64,000 bases of DNA from Vanilla planifolia (taxonomy: Eukaryota; Streptophyta; Magnoliopsida; Asparagales; Orchidaceae): positions 34,176,412 through 34,240,411 of the forward strand of contig CM043865.1 of the NCBI GenBank assembly GCA_023846275.1, read 5' to 3'. Below, one piece after another: positions 1-12,367 of the stretch. Within the stretch, counting starts at the first letter, position 1. Each line of letters begins with the position of its first letter. The position numbers and the translations under genes are program-made. Below the pieces are notes generated by a model. The model was not told the origin of the DNA. It worked only from the letters and a program-made list of their open reading frames with translations, and did no database searches.

Positions 1-829
1 TAACCCAAATCACCCTCTAAATAACTTAGTCCCACTTAACACTTGGAAGATTTGTTTCCTATTTTCTCTTGGATGTTATGTGTAACCTTTGCACTTGTCT
101 ATCATTATTTCCAAATCACTTAAGATCTAAAACATTAAATATTCATCTAATGCTAATAGATCTTTTACTAATATATAATTCTTTAAGTTTATCCAATCAT
201 ATCACTTACCTTATTAATCTATCAAATTCACCTAACTAATTATATTATCCCATTTGTCCTCATAAAAACTTATCTCTAACAAATAAAAGGACAACAACTA
301 GAATTTAGATATACGCATTAAAATTGTAAAACTCTTCGCTATCTTTCATATGCTTTCTCACTATGCCTTGAGCTTTCTTACACTAACATTGTTTTTTTTT
401 TCTTTATAACAAAAGGCCATAATAATTTATGCTATGAATATTTTTTTATGTTATCAATTGTTGATTATATTATAATATATTTATGCCCCTTTTTGTGATT
501 AACCAATTTGAATTGATATTCTTACATGTGAATATCAGATTAATTCTTATATATTAACCAAAGATCATCTTTGATGTTAATGGATTTTCTTTACAATTTT
601 ATTTTTAAGTAACAAAAGAATAAATCTTTCAACCTTGGCTGATTACTACATAATTAATCTAACTGAATTAATATTGTCAAGTCAATTTGGCATTTCTTGA
701 GTCAAGTGGAATTTTTCTCAATGGAGTTTCCCAATATAGTTTTAGAATCTTCATTAACTTCTTGTTATTTCTGAAACTTATTGGGTTTTGAATTCAACAG
801 CCCATTTATATGTTGCGAAACTCCGACGA
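1..829. other. AT-rich intergenic DNA, no gene seen
   Basis: About 0.8 kb of strongly AT-rich sequence with stop codons in all frames. I see no domain, RNA gene or clear transposon signature. The last 100 bases become slightly less AT-rich towards the island that begins near 830. Confidence 0.6.
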
Positions 830-1185
830 AATAACCCTACCGATGTTTTCAACTTTTTTCCTTAGCTTCTTTTCCTCGATCTATCGCCTCCTTCTGCCGT
901 AGCCCATCTTCACCCTTGGATTTTTCCGCTTGCTGCGGCTGTGGCTCTGAAAAGCTCCAATTTCTTTGGCGTCCTCTCGAATAGAAATGCAGGTTCGCCA
1001 AATGCGGCTCTTCGAAGAAAAGTCGTGCTTTTTGATAAGCTTGTGGAGAATTGAAGACGATAAGGCTAACCACGCCCAGCATTTAGCATCAAGAGTTCCA
1101 GTTCATGTTCTTCAAGTTGAAAAATATATGCTCTTATGTAAGAAACCTAACCCTCCCTCCGTTCCTCTCTCTCATATGTGAAACG
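830..1185. other. GC-richer orphan segment, possible exon or 5' leader
   Basis: This stretch is clearly richer in G and C than both flanks and looks transcribed rather than intergenic. Short open frames exist on both strands: 966-1181 plus, 71 codons; 849-1082 minus, 77 codons; and an unlisted plus frame of about 54 codons ending near 1050. None resembles a family I know and they overlap each other, so I cannot choose one. It lies 3' of the minus-strand coiled-coil gene. It could be an isolated exon, a gene remnant or a non-coding transcript. Confidence 0.25.
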
Positions 1186-1620
1186 TGAATCGGAATTATC
1201 TGTGTATTGGTTGTAGCATACCTGTTGCTTTACAGAAGTCTGAATTTGCCTTGCCTTACACTATTATTTGATGTAAACTGGTAATAATCGAATCATTAGG
1301 TAGCTGTATAAAGTTCAATGCGATCGATTTATTATTTGGTATCATGTGCATGAAACAAAGGTTTTATTGAAGGTTTACTTGTGTTCTTATCTTGCGTTTT
1401 AGTGTTCTTGAAGGTTTACTTGTATTTATATATAAACATGTTGATGCATTCTCAAAGTACAAGTATTCCTAAATGATCATCACAAGAATGACAAACTAAT
1501 ATTTCAATCAAGCACGAACCCATAAAAATCTACATGCTTTTATTCTGAGAAAGAGGAAAGAAAAAATAAAAAAATAATAACAAGGAATGTGCATCAAAAC
1601 TCTTGAAAACCAACTTTTCG
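1186..1620. other. 3' flank of the coiled-coil gene
   Basis: AT-rich sequence with no recognisable coding potential. The part nearest 1620 should contain the 3' UTR and polyadenylation region of the minus-strand gene; AT-rich tracts near 1555-1580 fit this, but no site can be fixed by eye. Confidence 0.4.
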
Positions 1621-3140
1621 CTATCTGTGAAAGCTTCTTCTCCTCAGGACATCTCCAATTCTCCCCAAAACTGTCTTCTTCTTCTTATGGTTTGCCGCAA
1701 CTGTCTCATTGAACGGTGTTATCTCTAAACGATCAGAATTACTTGGGTTTAAGCTTCTCCTCTCATCGCCGAACAAAGATGAAGGGACTTGCATATCGGA
1801 CATGTTGCTAATGGAACCAAACATCCTATTTTTATGGCGGATCGATCCTCCAATGGCATAACTTGAGCCTTCAAGCAGTCCAACCTCGCCCACTGAATGC
1901 CTGCGTCGGACTTGATGGTTATCTTGTTTCCATCTCTCAAACGAAAGTATTTTGTTACTCTTCCTTGCCTCAGGAATTTTGACCTTTGAGAGTCCAAGTG
2001 ACCCAGGCTCAGACAAATTTCGGGTATTCTTCGAATCTACAGCTGAAGAAGAGGCAAGCAAACTCTTCAGCTCCCTCACGCTGTCTAGAGCTGCAGCTTC
2101 ACTAACTTTAAGGCTTTCTAGTTCATGTTTCAATTGCCGCAAGGTGTTTTCCTTCTCGTGGAGTCGATTCTTGAGCAGGGAATTCTCATTTTGGGCAGTC
2201 TCCAATGCTTCCTTTACCACTGTTGTCTCATTAACAGCATGTTTAATCCCGTCACGCAACCTAGAATTCCCTTCCCTGGCCATTTTCCAGGCGTCATTCA
2301 GTCTATTGTTATCTTCCTTCTCTTTAGCGATCTCTTCTTCAGAAACCTTTATGCAGCTTAAAAAGCCCTCCTCTTTTGTTTTCCAGGCAGCTGCAGAGTC
2401 CTCGTATTCGAACTTTAGTCTGTCGCACCCATCCAAAGCTTCCATTAGCTTCCGCTCGGTGCTTTCTAACAAACCATTGGCATTTAAGGCTTCTGCTTTG
2501 GCTTTCTCCAGCTCAGCTCGTGTTACTGCAAGCTCATTTTTTGCTTTGTTTGCTTCGGCAGTTAATTCAATGAGTGTAACTGCAAAACTATCCATGGCTC
2601 TCTTGCTCTTCTCTTCAGCCTCCAGTGCCAACTTAAGCTCCTTCCTCAACTCCTCTTGGGTAGCAGATTCTACTGATCCATTCTTTTTCGCTAAACCTTC
2701 CATGTTTCTTATGCTGTCTTGAAGATTTCTAACCTCTAACTTGGACTCTTCTAGTGAAATCTTTGTCTGTTCCAGCTGCTTGGTCTGAGAAACCATTGCT
2801 TCAAGCATACTCCTTTCGGCTTCCCTCGCCCTTAAAGCTTGTGATTCTACAAGCCTAATCTTATCCTTGCTCTGAAAGGACTCTCCATCCACCTTTCTCA
2901 TTTCCGCAAGCTCCTCCTTAGCCCTGCCGAGCTCCTGTTGTAAATCGCTCAACTGCTGTTGCGCTTCGGATACCCTAACAGACTTCCGCAGCTGTTAAAT
3001 TGTACACAAATTCACGAACTACAGTTAGAACAAATCTGCATCGCAAATCGTTAAACACCAAGGAAGTGAGTTCAGATCATTACATCTTGCATTGATGGCA
3101 ATCTGAAAAAGGGCTTCAATTCAGAAACCTTGGAAGCCAT
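1621..3140 (-). CDS. Long coiled-coil protein, WEB family / myosin-heavy-chain-related type
   Basis: Two-exon gene on the minus strand. The large exon (2991 to 1621) is open for 456 codons. It is preceded by a splice acceptor ending AACAG at 2992-2996 and, about 90 bp upstream, by a short first exon (about 3140-3084) that begins ATG and encodes roughly 19 residues starting MASKVSELKPFF, followed by GTAATG. The predicted protein is about 475 aa. Roughly residues 25-320 are almost pure heptad-like sequence rich in Glu, Lys, Leu and Ala (for example LKHELESLKVSEAAALDSV), so a long coiled coil is expected. A less ordered C-terminal part follows, with a basic KKKK tract and a terminal Arg-rich tail (RRRSFHR). 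No signal peptide or membrane segment is visible. Plant proteins of this build are annotated as WEB family or myosin-heavy-chain-related and are thought to act as cytoskeletal or organelle-movement scaffolds; that role is inferred. The reading phase across the first intron is my own reading and should be confirmed with RNA data. Confidence 0.7.
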
Positions 3141-3640
3141 GGGAACGGCGGAATCAGATCAAGCTAGAATCCCCTCCGTTTGGGTATTTATTTTGGTACC
3201 TGATGAAAAGAGCAAAAACCATTCAGAGGAACCTTCGAATAACGAATACTAATCCCCAGTCTCCTTGATTTCAATCTAAGCCTACTACGATGAGATTTTT
3301 CAAGCACCTGGAATTTGAGAGACCTCCAGATTCTATCTCCTCCAGCGAACAAGCAACAATTCAGAAGCAAAGATTAGACGGAAGAAATCATGTAAAAAGA
3401 GGGAAAACGAAAACTGGAAACGAAAGCTGTCAACTTTTTCAATTTCCAACCTGGATGTGATTAATTAAACTCGTCTTCTAGAGGACCGGAAGATGCAGTG
3501 CCCAGAGTCGACAAGGCGCGGTTTTGTTTACAAACTAATTCCCTAGGAAGATGGATGAAATGGGAGGGAAGTCTTCCCTTTTGACTTCCTCTCTGCCTAT
3601 GTGTGAGGTGAGATGGCCGTACGATATTCCGGTGGAGCCG
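3141..3640 (-). promoter_or_regulatory. Upstream region / 5' UTR of the coiled-coil gene
   Basis: About 500 bp upstream of the start codon on the minus strand. It is less AT-rich than the spacer beyond 3640, as expected for a leader and proximal promoter. I see no convincing TATA box. A 60-codon open frame inside it (3188-3370 minus) matches nothing I know and could be a leader-encoded peptide or chance. Confidence 0.35.
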
Positions 3641-6340
3641 CCGAGGAAACTTGAGCCGTTTTTATTTTACATATATATTTTACTTTTTCTTTCATAATTA
3701 TTTGATCAACATAAACAAGCTGTTTAAAATCCAAAAAAGTCATTTAAGAAGAATAATTATAATTTTTCCTCCCATTTGTTTGATCAACATAAACAAAATG
3801 GAAGGGAACTCCTGTAAATTGGTACGAGAGTTCAATTAAGTCTTAAAATAAATAATTGATTTTTTTAATCCCATCCATATGAAGACTTCTTGTAATTGAA
3901 GATGATCATGGAAGAAGGAATTCATTCATAAGTCAAGATCTAACAGCTTGATCAAAATTATAGAATGATTTGATTTGAATATAACAAATTGCTCTTAAGA
4001 ATTTAAACATGAAAGAATGTGTTTGTAGGATAAGAAATTGGGTGTTTAGAGCCCATTTTTTTTTTATCTAATCAAATTTATGAATTCTTTTTGGACTAAT
4101 TCCAATAATTTAAAAATACCCATTTGGCATTTCTATTGTCTTTCTTTTGATTATAATTTATATATGATTAATCATATTATAATAAAAAATTTTAAAAATT
4201 GTCTTGTTGACAACAAAGTTAATCACTTTTCTTACAATTGTTTTATGCATGTAAACTATAAAAGTATAAAAAAGACGAATATTGAATTATATTTTATGAA
4301 CATTTTTGTCTATTTCGATTAAAGGTTTATTTCTATGAATATTTATACTAATAGTTTATTTTAGAAAGATAAGAATATAAGATACAAAATCATGAGAGTT
4401 TTTTATGTATTCTTTTCATGATATTTTCTTAACGAGAGAAACATATAAAGAAGTCATAATTTATTTATATAAATTTGGGCATTTCTTCTTAATTTATGTT
4501 TTCTTACATTTTTTTTACTAAAAGGTGTTATTGACAATTTGTTGATTTTAATAACTCATATTGAGAAATGTTTTTTAATTATTTGATACAAAATGTGTGA
4601 ATAATAATAAAAGATGAAAATATAAAAAAATAAAAAAATAATTATCATTTGAGTAAAATTTGTTGCTAAGAGTTTTTGGTCTGCTTTGATTGACTTATAC
4701 CACAATCTTCTAGCAATTATGCTTTACCTTTGTTAAGAGTCCTCTCGTTAATAATAATTAAGAATGTGACTTAATCCATGCATTAACTAGAAGCTGCACT
4801 ATAGGAGCTTAGAATGGATGACAACTTTATGACAACTATTTATTAATGGTAAGGAAAACTAGCAAAGTATCATTTGGGAAGAAATTGTAAGTGATGAAGG
4901 CTTTGTTGAGCATATCCCCTATTTAGTTCTTCATTAGCTATTTGTATTTGAAGAATCTATTATTATTTAAGTTTTAGTTGTCACTATTTGGAGAATTGAT
5001 TGCAATTATAGTCAAAGCTTGGTTGCCATCTAGAATGCCAATCACAATTGTTGTGAAAGCTCAATCATTATCTAAATTTTTTCATCACAAAAATGTTACA
5101 ATCAATCATATGTTATCACATTTTTTTCTAAAAATTTACTTAGATGGCATTTGGTTATCTTTATATAAATTTGATCTATAATATATATGGAAGTAATATA
5201 TTTTCTTTTTCATCAAGTTTTATTATAAGTTAGATTCATATAATAGAATAAAAAAATCCTTTGACATGACATCTAATATCACAAGTCCCATGCAACACTT
5301 CATAAGGTGTTACCTTATGCCACATAACTTGTAGACCATATTTATAGTCACTCGATCTCGCATGACTTTGCATAGTTTGCAATTGCATTGTTGTGTGCCA
5401 CATATCTACATACTTGCATAGTGCATAACTTCTTATATGTGGATGCCACAAGTCATAATGCACTTGAATGCATGCCACTTGTTTCACAAAGCTTTGGTAC
5501 ATGCCAAAGCTTGATGGATGGTCATGGGGTGAATCAATTGCATGTTGTGTAGTCTTACATTATGCAGTTTCATAACATAAATTTACGTTGGAAAAAGATG
5601 CAAGTGCTTATGATGAGCTCCAATAAAGGCCCATGGTCATCGAAAGACATAGCATGTCATGTGGTTCAAATATTTCATAAAAATTAAGGCAAATGTGGCT
5701 AGCAACGATTGCATTAGTAACCACAATTGTAATGACTAATTTAAGTAGTGATAATGTTGTTGTTAAAGAAAGAATCGGAGAGAAAGAGATGAGTGCACCT
5801 CATACATGCAAGGAGAAAACATCTTTGGTGAGAATGAAAGGATGGGGAAGAGGATAATAGAGAGGGTTAGCAATGAAGGATGGTGATGTATGATGAAACA
5901 TTTGATGTTAATGAAGAGGCATCAATAGTGATGCCAATGAGCAAGGACTAGACAATAGAATGATCTAATATAAAAAAAAACTATGCTGCACAATAAGACT
6001 AGCAATGCAAATGCTAATGAGGAAATAAGAAGAGTGTGAAAAAGCAATTTATATGGTTCATAATTAAATCATTATTCTTGACATCAACAAGTGAAGCAAA
6101 TTTATCAATAATATCTAACTAAATTATGATAGCTGGTTGTAATTTGTGATGACTTGTTATGAATAAGAGGCTCATATGCTCATTAAAAAAATATCATTGA
6201 TTTTATATTTAACAAACATTGTTCTATTATAAATGAGTGATCGATTTATTTTCTTTCTTATCCAACATGTAAAATGAAAAACCTAATATTTTTGTGATTG
6301 GTTAAATAATTTAGGAATTAGGGATTAAAGACGATTCTAT
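3641..6340. other. AT-rich intergenic DNA
   Basis: No supported gene. The open frames here are short and of low complexity. A segment at about 5250-5560 has more balanced composition (repeated CATA, TGCA and CACAT words) and may be a remnant of a mobile element, but I cannot assign it. Confidence 0.5.
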
Positions 6341-6611
6341 TAACACATTAAAAACGTTTCCTCGTTTTTCTTTTCAAATGGCTTGTCAAATGAATTGTCG
6401 CTAGCATTTCACAACCCAAATTGGCTTTGAAAACCTTTTTTTTATTATTTTGTGGACATCCTTTCATCTATTTCAAAAATATCTCATAGCCACAAATTTT
6501 ATAAATAATTATGCCAAAACCAACATACTTTCTTTCTCATGTTAGCACATTAAAAACGTTTCCTCGTCTTTCTTTTCGAATGGCTTGTCAAATGAGTTGT
6601 TGCAAGCTTTT
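6341..6611. repeat. Spaced direct repeat, about 69 bp, two copies
   Basis: A block of about 69 bp containing CACATTAAAAACGTTTCCTC and GGCTTGTCAAATGA occurs at 6341-6409 and again at 6543-6611, in the same orientation, 202 bp apart. The copies differ at only a few positions. This suggests a tandem unit of about 200 bp or a small element duplicated locally. No coding potential. Confidence 0.7.
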
Positions 6612-7463
6612 GAATAAGTTAAGTTTGTTAATAAAAAAATAATTTAGAAAAATACTATTATTAAATACTATTAAAAAATTATATATGGCTGTGAATTGTT
6701 AAAAAACAATTAATATCATAAAATAATTATTTTAAATTTTTTAGTAAACATGAAATAAAAATTTTAATATTATTTTGAAAGAATAAAATTGTTTTTTTTT
6801 TTTCTCATTTTTTTCTTTTATGGGTTAAAAAACATACTTTAAAATATGATTAGCTAAATACACAATCAAATTTTGAAAATTTGAAAACAATGTCAAAAGA
6901 CGTATCAAATATTATTTTAAAAAAATTCCTTAAAGATGCTTCCTTATCTGGAAAGCATTTAGTTGATTAAAATTTTGAAGTATAATTAAAAAAAATAAAA
7001 TGTTCATTTGTTTTGCCCGATTTGTTAAATTTACAAATCTATGCAAACTTTAGTTTCTCACATATCGTTTAAAAAAAAAATTTTAAAAAAAAATGTCAAT
7101 TAATTAGGGCAGGCCTTTGATTCAAATGCTCTTCATTATTTATATAAAAAAATAAAAAAAAGAATTTAAATTATATATATTTTTTTCTTGCTTTGCTTGA
7201 CCTCATCCATCTGCCGTTTCCAATCTACCACAGATGAAGAAGCCGGTTGGAAGAAATTTAAATTTTGAAGGAACTCGTTAATATTGGAAAATAATAAACT
7301 AAGAGGAGAGCAATCATATTCTTTTTTTTTGTTTTTTGAAGGCACGTGCAAAATTTAGGATAAGATCTTGAATTCACAAATGTTTTATATTTTATTGTTT
7401 TATGTGGACAGATTTTCTTGAATAAATCTCATATAAAAAGACCCAAACAAAAAAAAAAAAAAG
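6612..7463. other. AT-rich intergenic DNA with poly-A/T tracts
   Basis: Very AT-rich with long A or T runs. Nothing recognisable as a gene or RNA. Confidence 0.5.
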
Positions 7464-7741
7464 GGAGAGGACTATTCTTGTTGACTATGTAGCTATTAAT
7501 CTCATCCGCACCACATTTTTTTTTGTGGATGAAGAGAAGCGATCAATAATTATATCAAAAAAAAAAAAAAAAAAAAAAAGGTGAGAACTATTCTTGTTGA
7601 CTATGTAGCTACTAATCTCATCCGCACCACAATTTTTTTTTATGGATGAAGAGAAGTGAGCAATAATTATATATATAAAAAAAAAAAAGGTGAGAACTAT
7701 TCTTGTTGCCAATGTAATTACTCCTTCACACCACATTTATT
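7464..7741. repeat. Tandem repeat, three units of about 110-116 bp
   Basis: The word ACTATTCTTGTTG begins at 7471, 7587 and 7696, and each time is followed by similar sequence including CTCATCCGCACCAC or a degenerate form (CCTTCACACCAC in the third). Units are separated by A-runs of varying length, including one of more than 20 As near 7558-7579. The third unit is more diverged. The 83-codon minus-strand frame here is a product of the repeat and is not a gene. Confidence 0.85.
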
Positions 7742-10700
7742 TTCTAAAAAGTAACCTCCATTAATTTAAGTTAATAATAAATTAACTTCAAATTTGTATA
7801 AAAAATAATTATCTTTGGACTCTATGATGAGTGTCTTAGATTTTATCTGAATATTATATAAATTAAATATTATTATTAATATCTAAATAATAAATTTTAT
7901 TTTAAATAATTTCATATTAATATACATTTCTAATAATATAAAAAATATTATTTCTATTCTTTTTTAAATAACTAATTAAAAATAAAAATAAAGAAATAAT
8001 AAAATGTAGAAGTCATAAATTATTTTAGGTCATATATGATCATAATATGTCTTATATTAATTTATTATATTGTTGATTCATTATAATAAATAAATTTAAT
8101 TATCGATATGTTCATCAACAACATAATATTTCTCAACATTATTCTTTGTGTGTTTATGATGTACATAATTTGTACTTAAATGTATTAATAAGCATATACT
8201 GTGTTATTTTGTTTTGAATTCATGATTACCTATTGGTTCATAATGTAAAATCCTTATTCTATCTTAGCATTTATTTCAGTTTGTTATTTTTAGTTCTTTA
8301 TATAGTAATATCCTTCTTCTAGCATTGGTTTTATAATAATTAAAAGAGAAATTATTAATATTTGAGATTGATGATCACAAAATCAAGCTTTTGATTATTA
8401 ATGGATATTTAAGATTTTGTGTGTAGTGAGAGTTATTTAGAGTAAAGATCATGCACTTGGAATTAGATGAACCTAGAAGTCTCTTACTCCTAGTTAGCAT
8501 AACTTACAAATTATGGAGTCATAAAAAAAACTCTGTATGACATGAATAAACCACATCGAGCTGGTCATTATCTACATTACTCAAGTTAGAATGTCAAACT
8601 TTTATCTTCTGCAAAGTAACACTTATGAATCATTTCAATTCATGTTTACATCACTTTATCAGATCATGTTTTTAGTTTATAAAATTTTTTAAAACTACAT
8701 TAATTTATTAGTAATATTATTACAAGTTATTTTAGACTCAATTCAAGTCTTAAGTTAATGAATTCAAGTCTTTAAGTTAATAAAATCAAGTTTAAAACAA
8801 GTCATGTTTTTTAATATCTTATGATCTTACAATACAATAATTTATATCGTACTTATATAGTCTATGTTCAGGTTTATAACAATAGTTGAAGTTAAATTTT
8901 TCATGACATCGTATAAGTAAGATGGATTCATCGTACAAATGTGACTGTCATCTAAACTTAGGATTATAACACAAATTTGGTTGTAAAAGTTATTAACTTT
9001 TTATGTATATTGTTTGGTCTCTAAAAGTAGAGTTTTCATTGATTTCGTATGAGTATGAAGCTTTCTTCATACAAATATATAGTTTATTTCTTCTCAAGAC
9101 TTGTCTTATATATAAATTTAATTGTGGTTAGACATGTATGATTAATATATCATACCAACATAACTATATGTTTAACTTAAATCATGAGACTATAGTTTGA
9201 TCGTACAACCAATAATCTTTATATAATGACTAAATTTTTTACTGAAGACAAATAATTCCCTAACTTTTCTAATATCCCAATTAAACTTAAATCCTTAACA
9301 AAAATTAGTGATTAAAACTACATGAAACGACCATTGTTGGCTATGGAAGCGATGAAATACTTCAAAGAAATGTTAAGAAAAGTGTGATCTCTACTTTATT
9401 GAAGTTTGTTGGATTAAAGTAGAGTAATTTGATGGTTTTATCAATTTGGGAAAAGTTTAAATATGAGAATTACTAGAAAGCTTGACCAGTCCAGATTAAA
9501 AATTATAGGAGTAGTGATTTAGCTATAAAAAGGGATTTTAGTAGTAGACCAAATAATTAAGAGAATATTTTTGTATTATACAAAGGAATTTGAAAGAAAG
9601 TTTGTGGTCAGATTTTCATGAAATTGAAATAGAATTATTTTCTAATTTGTGTATTTTATTAAGACAAACGAAGGACAAAAAAAATTTAACTTGTTTAAGA
9701 TTGTGGAGAGCCTTGCAAGAATTGGACTTGGCATGCTTATGACATTAGATTAAGGTAAACATTCCTATGTGACATGTGTGCATATATATGATATAATATT
9801 GAATTTTATTTAATAACTTATTATTATGAGAATTTTAAAAAGAAAAAGTTTAATATTGATAGTTGATGATTGCTTTACATGTCTCACATGATTTACATTT
9901 TTGTTATGCTATTATTAATGACATATCATTAAGAAAGTTATCTATTAAAGCAATATATTTCATGAATGATTATTTATCTGACTTGTTAATCATGGTTAAG
10001 AATATATAATTTTATTTCATATATTATAATTATCATAATTAAAATTATCATGATTTATTACTCTTATCATGGTATTGTATGAGGTCTATTTCGTCATAAC
10101 ATAAGGCATGATCATTAGCATATCCAATAAATCATAATAAATGAAAATTTTAATATGTGATTCTTTAGAAAAAGAAAACTAAATTTTATACAAAATCGAT
10201 CGAAGTGTTTGGATGAGGCATATGAGAATGTAACTTGTACTTTACCACTTTATCATAACGTGTTACTTAGGCTAAATAAAACCTTTGATTATGCATCGTA
10301 TGACATGATGTGTAAGACCAACAGACCAAAAGACCAAAAGAAATTTGTATATTTAAAAATTAGAAGACTAATAATTTAAAAAAGACAAACATATTAATGA
10401 AAACGTTAAATGAGTAAAGGAATATTATGCATTTAATTGTTACATATGGTAGAAATGTTTCATTATTATTTTTTAATATGATCAATTTTATTATTTGTAC
10501 ATGCTATAAGATGATATTTGACCAAACATATGGTATAACTATGAAAATATAATATTTTGTATGTAGGTTATATAATTTTTGCATACTAAATCACTTGTTG
10601 GTTTAGTTGTTTCTTTAAGTTAATTAATATAAATAGAAATGATGCAAATCATAAGGCTCTATTGAAATTGTGAGAGAATATGATTACTAACTCGCTAGTT

Positions 10701-12000
10701 TATTTCATTTATTTTAATTTAGCAATTATATAATAAAGTTGTTTTTAGTTTGTAATAATATTATTGTAACAAAGAAGACATGGGTCTTATAACAATACTT
10801 TTATTTATTTTCATTACAATGATTTTATAAAACTTTGTTTTGGAAAGGAATGTAGTAGTTTTTATATAATTTTATTCGGATATCAAAAGTGATCATGCAA
10901 CTGAAATTTAAAGGAAAACAAGAAAAGAAAGAATGATTTCAAAAAGTTAACGACACCATAAGTGTTGTAGCTTTGCTCCATGAGGTACTTACCCAAGAGT
11001 CTCTAATGGATCAAATCTATCCTATGATAAATTTGGAATGATTCCATTCTACTTTAGCTTGGCAAGACCATGGCCATCTCTCCCTAATTGTAATGATTCC
11101 CTTCCTCAATTAAGATCCCTCATCATCTTGCTTTTATTAGATCAATTAGTTTTTCTTATTCAAGCATCTTAGCATTGCTACATGCATTTTCTTAAAACCT
11201 AAGCATTGATTGTTTTTCTTTCATAATCCAAAATTTTTGTCATCCTTCGAATTTGATTATTTTTTTTGTTCCATTAAAATTCTCTATTAATATCTCATCT
11301 TGAATGACCCAAAATCCAAATATCTCTATTAAGGTCTAATCTAAGCCTTGTTAAAGGAAACATAGATGGGCAAAATATTTACACTTAATTCAATATTAAT
11401 ATAATAGTTTCATTTTTATACACATTCATTGGAATCTTAGGTCAATGATAGCAAACTCAACTTCAATCGAGTGCCCCATTAGCAACGAGGTCCCCACCTC
11501 ATGCTACAAAAAATGAAGTTCCTTTGTATCATTGCAATTATGATTTTCATGATCTATGAGATTTTTCTTCTTTATCATCTTATCATCGTGAAAATATATA
11601 CAAGATTGGCAAATACAAATCAACATAACCTTGAATATTTGAATATCAACCTCTTGTTAAAGTTATTATGAATAACTTTCTACATTAACAAATTTTTATG
11701 ATAAATTAAATAGTTGAAAAAAAATTGGATTATCAATTTATGCCGCAATAACATTTCCATCTAAATATCAACGCCACGTTCAAAGATTGAAATAAGGTAA
11801 AATCGTGGCAATGAAGGGTACATTAAATTATATTCGGGTGATACGTGTGGGCCTCTAATAGAATAAATAAATAAAATACTGAGTCTTGTCTTCATAGGAT
11901 ATTAAGTTTGAAATGCAAATTATATATATATATATATATTGGTTTAATTTTCATATATAAATAAATTATCAAAAATATATTGTATATTATGTATTAAACA
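7742..12000. other. AT-rich intergenic DNA, 4.3 kb
   Basis: No open frame of note and no recognisable protein domain on either strand. Small local duplications (ATTCAAGTCTTAAGTTAATG near 8740-8780) and a dinucleotide TA tract at about 11923-11939 are the only structures I can point to. The stretch from about 10950 to 11500 is less AT-rich and may be old transposon sequence, but I cannot identify it. Confidence 0.5.
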
Positions 12001-12367
12001 GGGAAGCTGTCTTTTCCTTCCTGCCTAACCCCAAACGAAGAGTGGCAGCTGGAAAACATTATCGCTGCGTTTTTTGGACGGAACGTTTTGTCGACAGTTT
12101 GCTGCATGATTTCAACAATAGCCAATAACGAAAAATCAAATGATAAAAAAAATGTATTTAGACAAAAATATATAATTACTAATCGAAAAGCATTTGAGGT
12201 TAATCTTTGTTACCAAACAGTGAAGAGGTCATTCTTGCGTTGCGATTTTGGAAATCATAACAGAATTGAAATCACACAAAGCTCACCTACCGGTGATCGC
12301 ATCACGATTGGAAACTACATATAACCCAATGTTGAGGAGAACTGTCCAACGTAACTGCCTAACCAAT
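12001..12367 (+). promoter_or_regulatory. Proximal upstream region of the ABCG gene
   Basis: Composition shifts from AT-rich spacer to mixed sequence at about 12000, consistent with a promoter and leader for the plus-strand transporter gene. The open frame of exon 1 extends upstream in frame to 12248, with another in-frame ATG at 12329. I prefer 12368 because the extra residues show no resemblance to the family. No clear TATA box was identified. Confidence 0.4.

Noticed and set aside
1952..2722. 256-codon plus-strand frame
   Set aside because: It is exactly antisense to the coiled-coil gene. Its Ser/Phe-rich sequence is what the complement of Glu/Lys-rich heptads gives.
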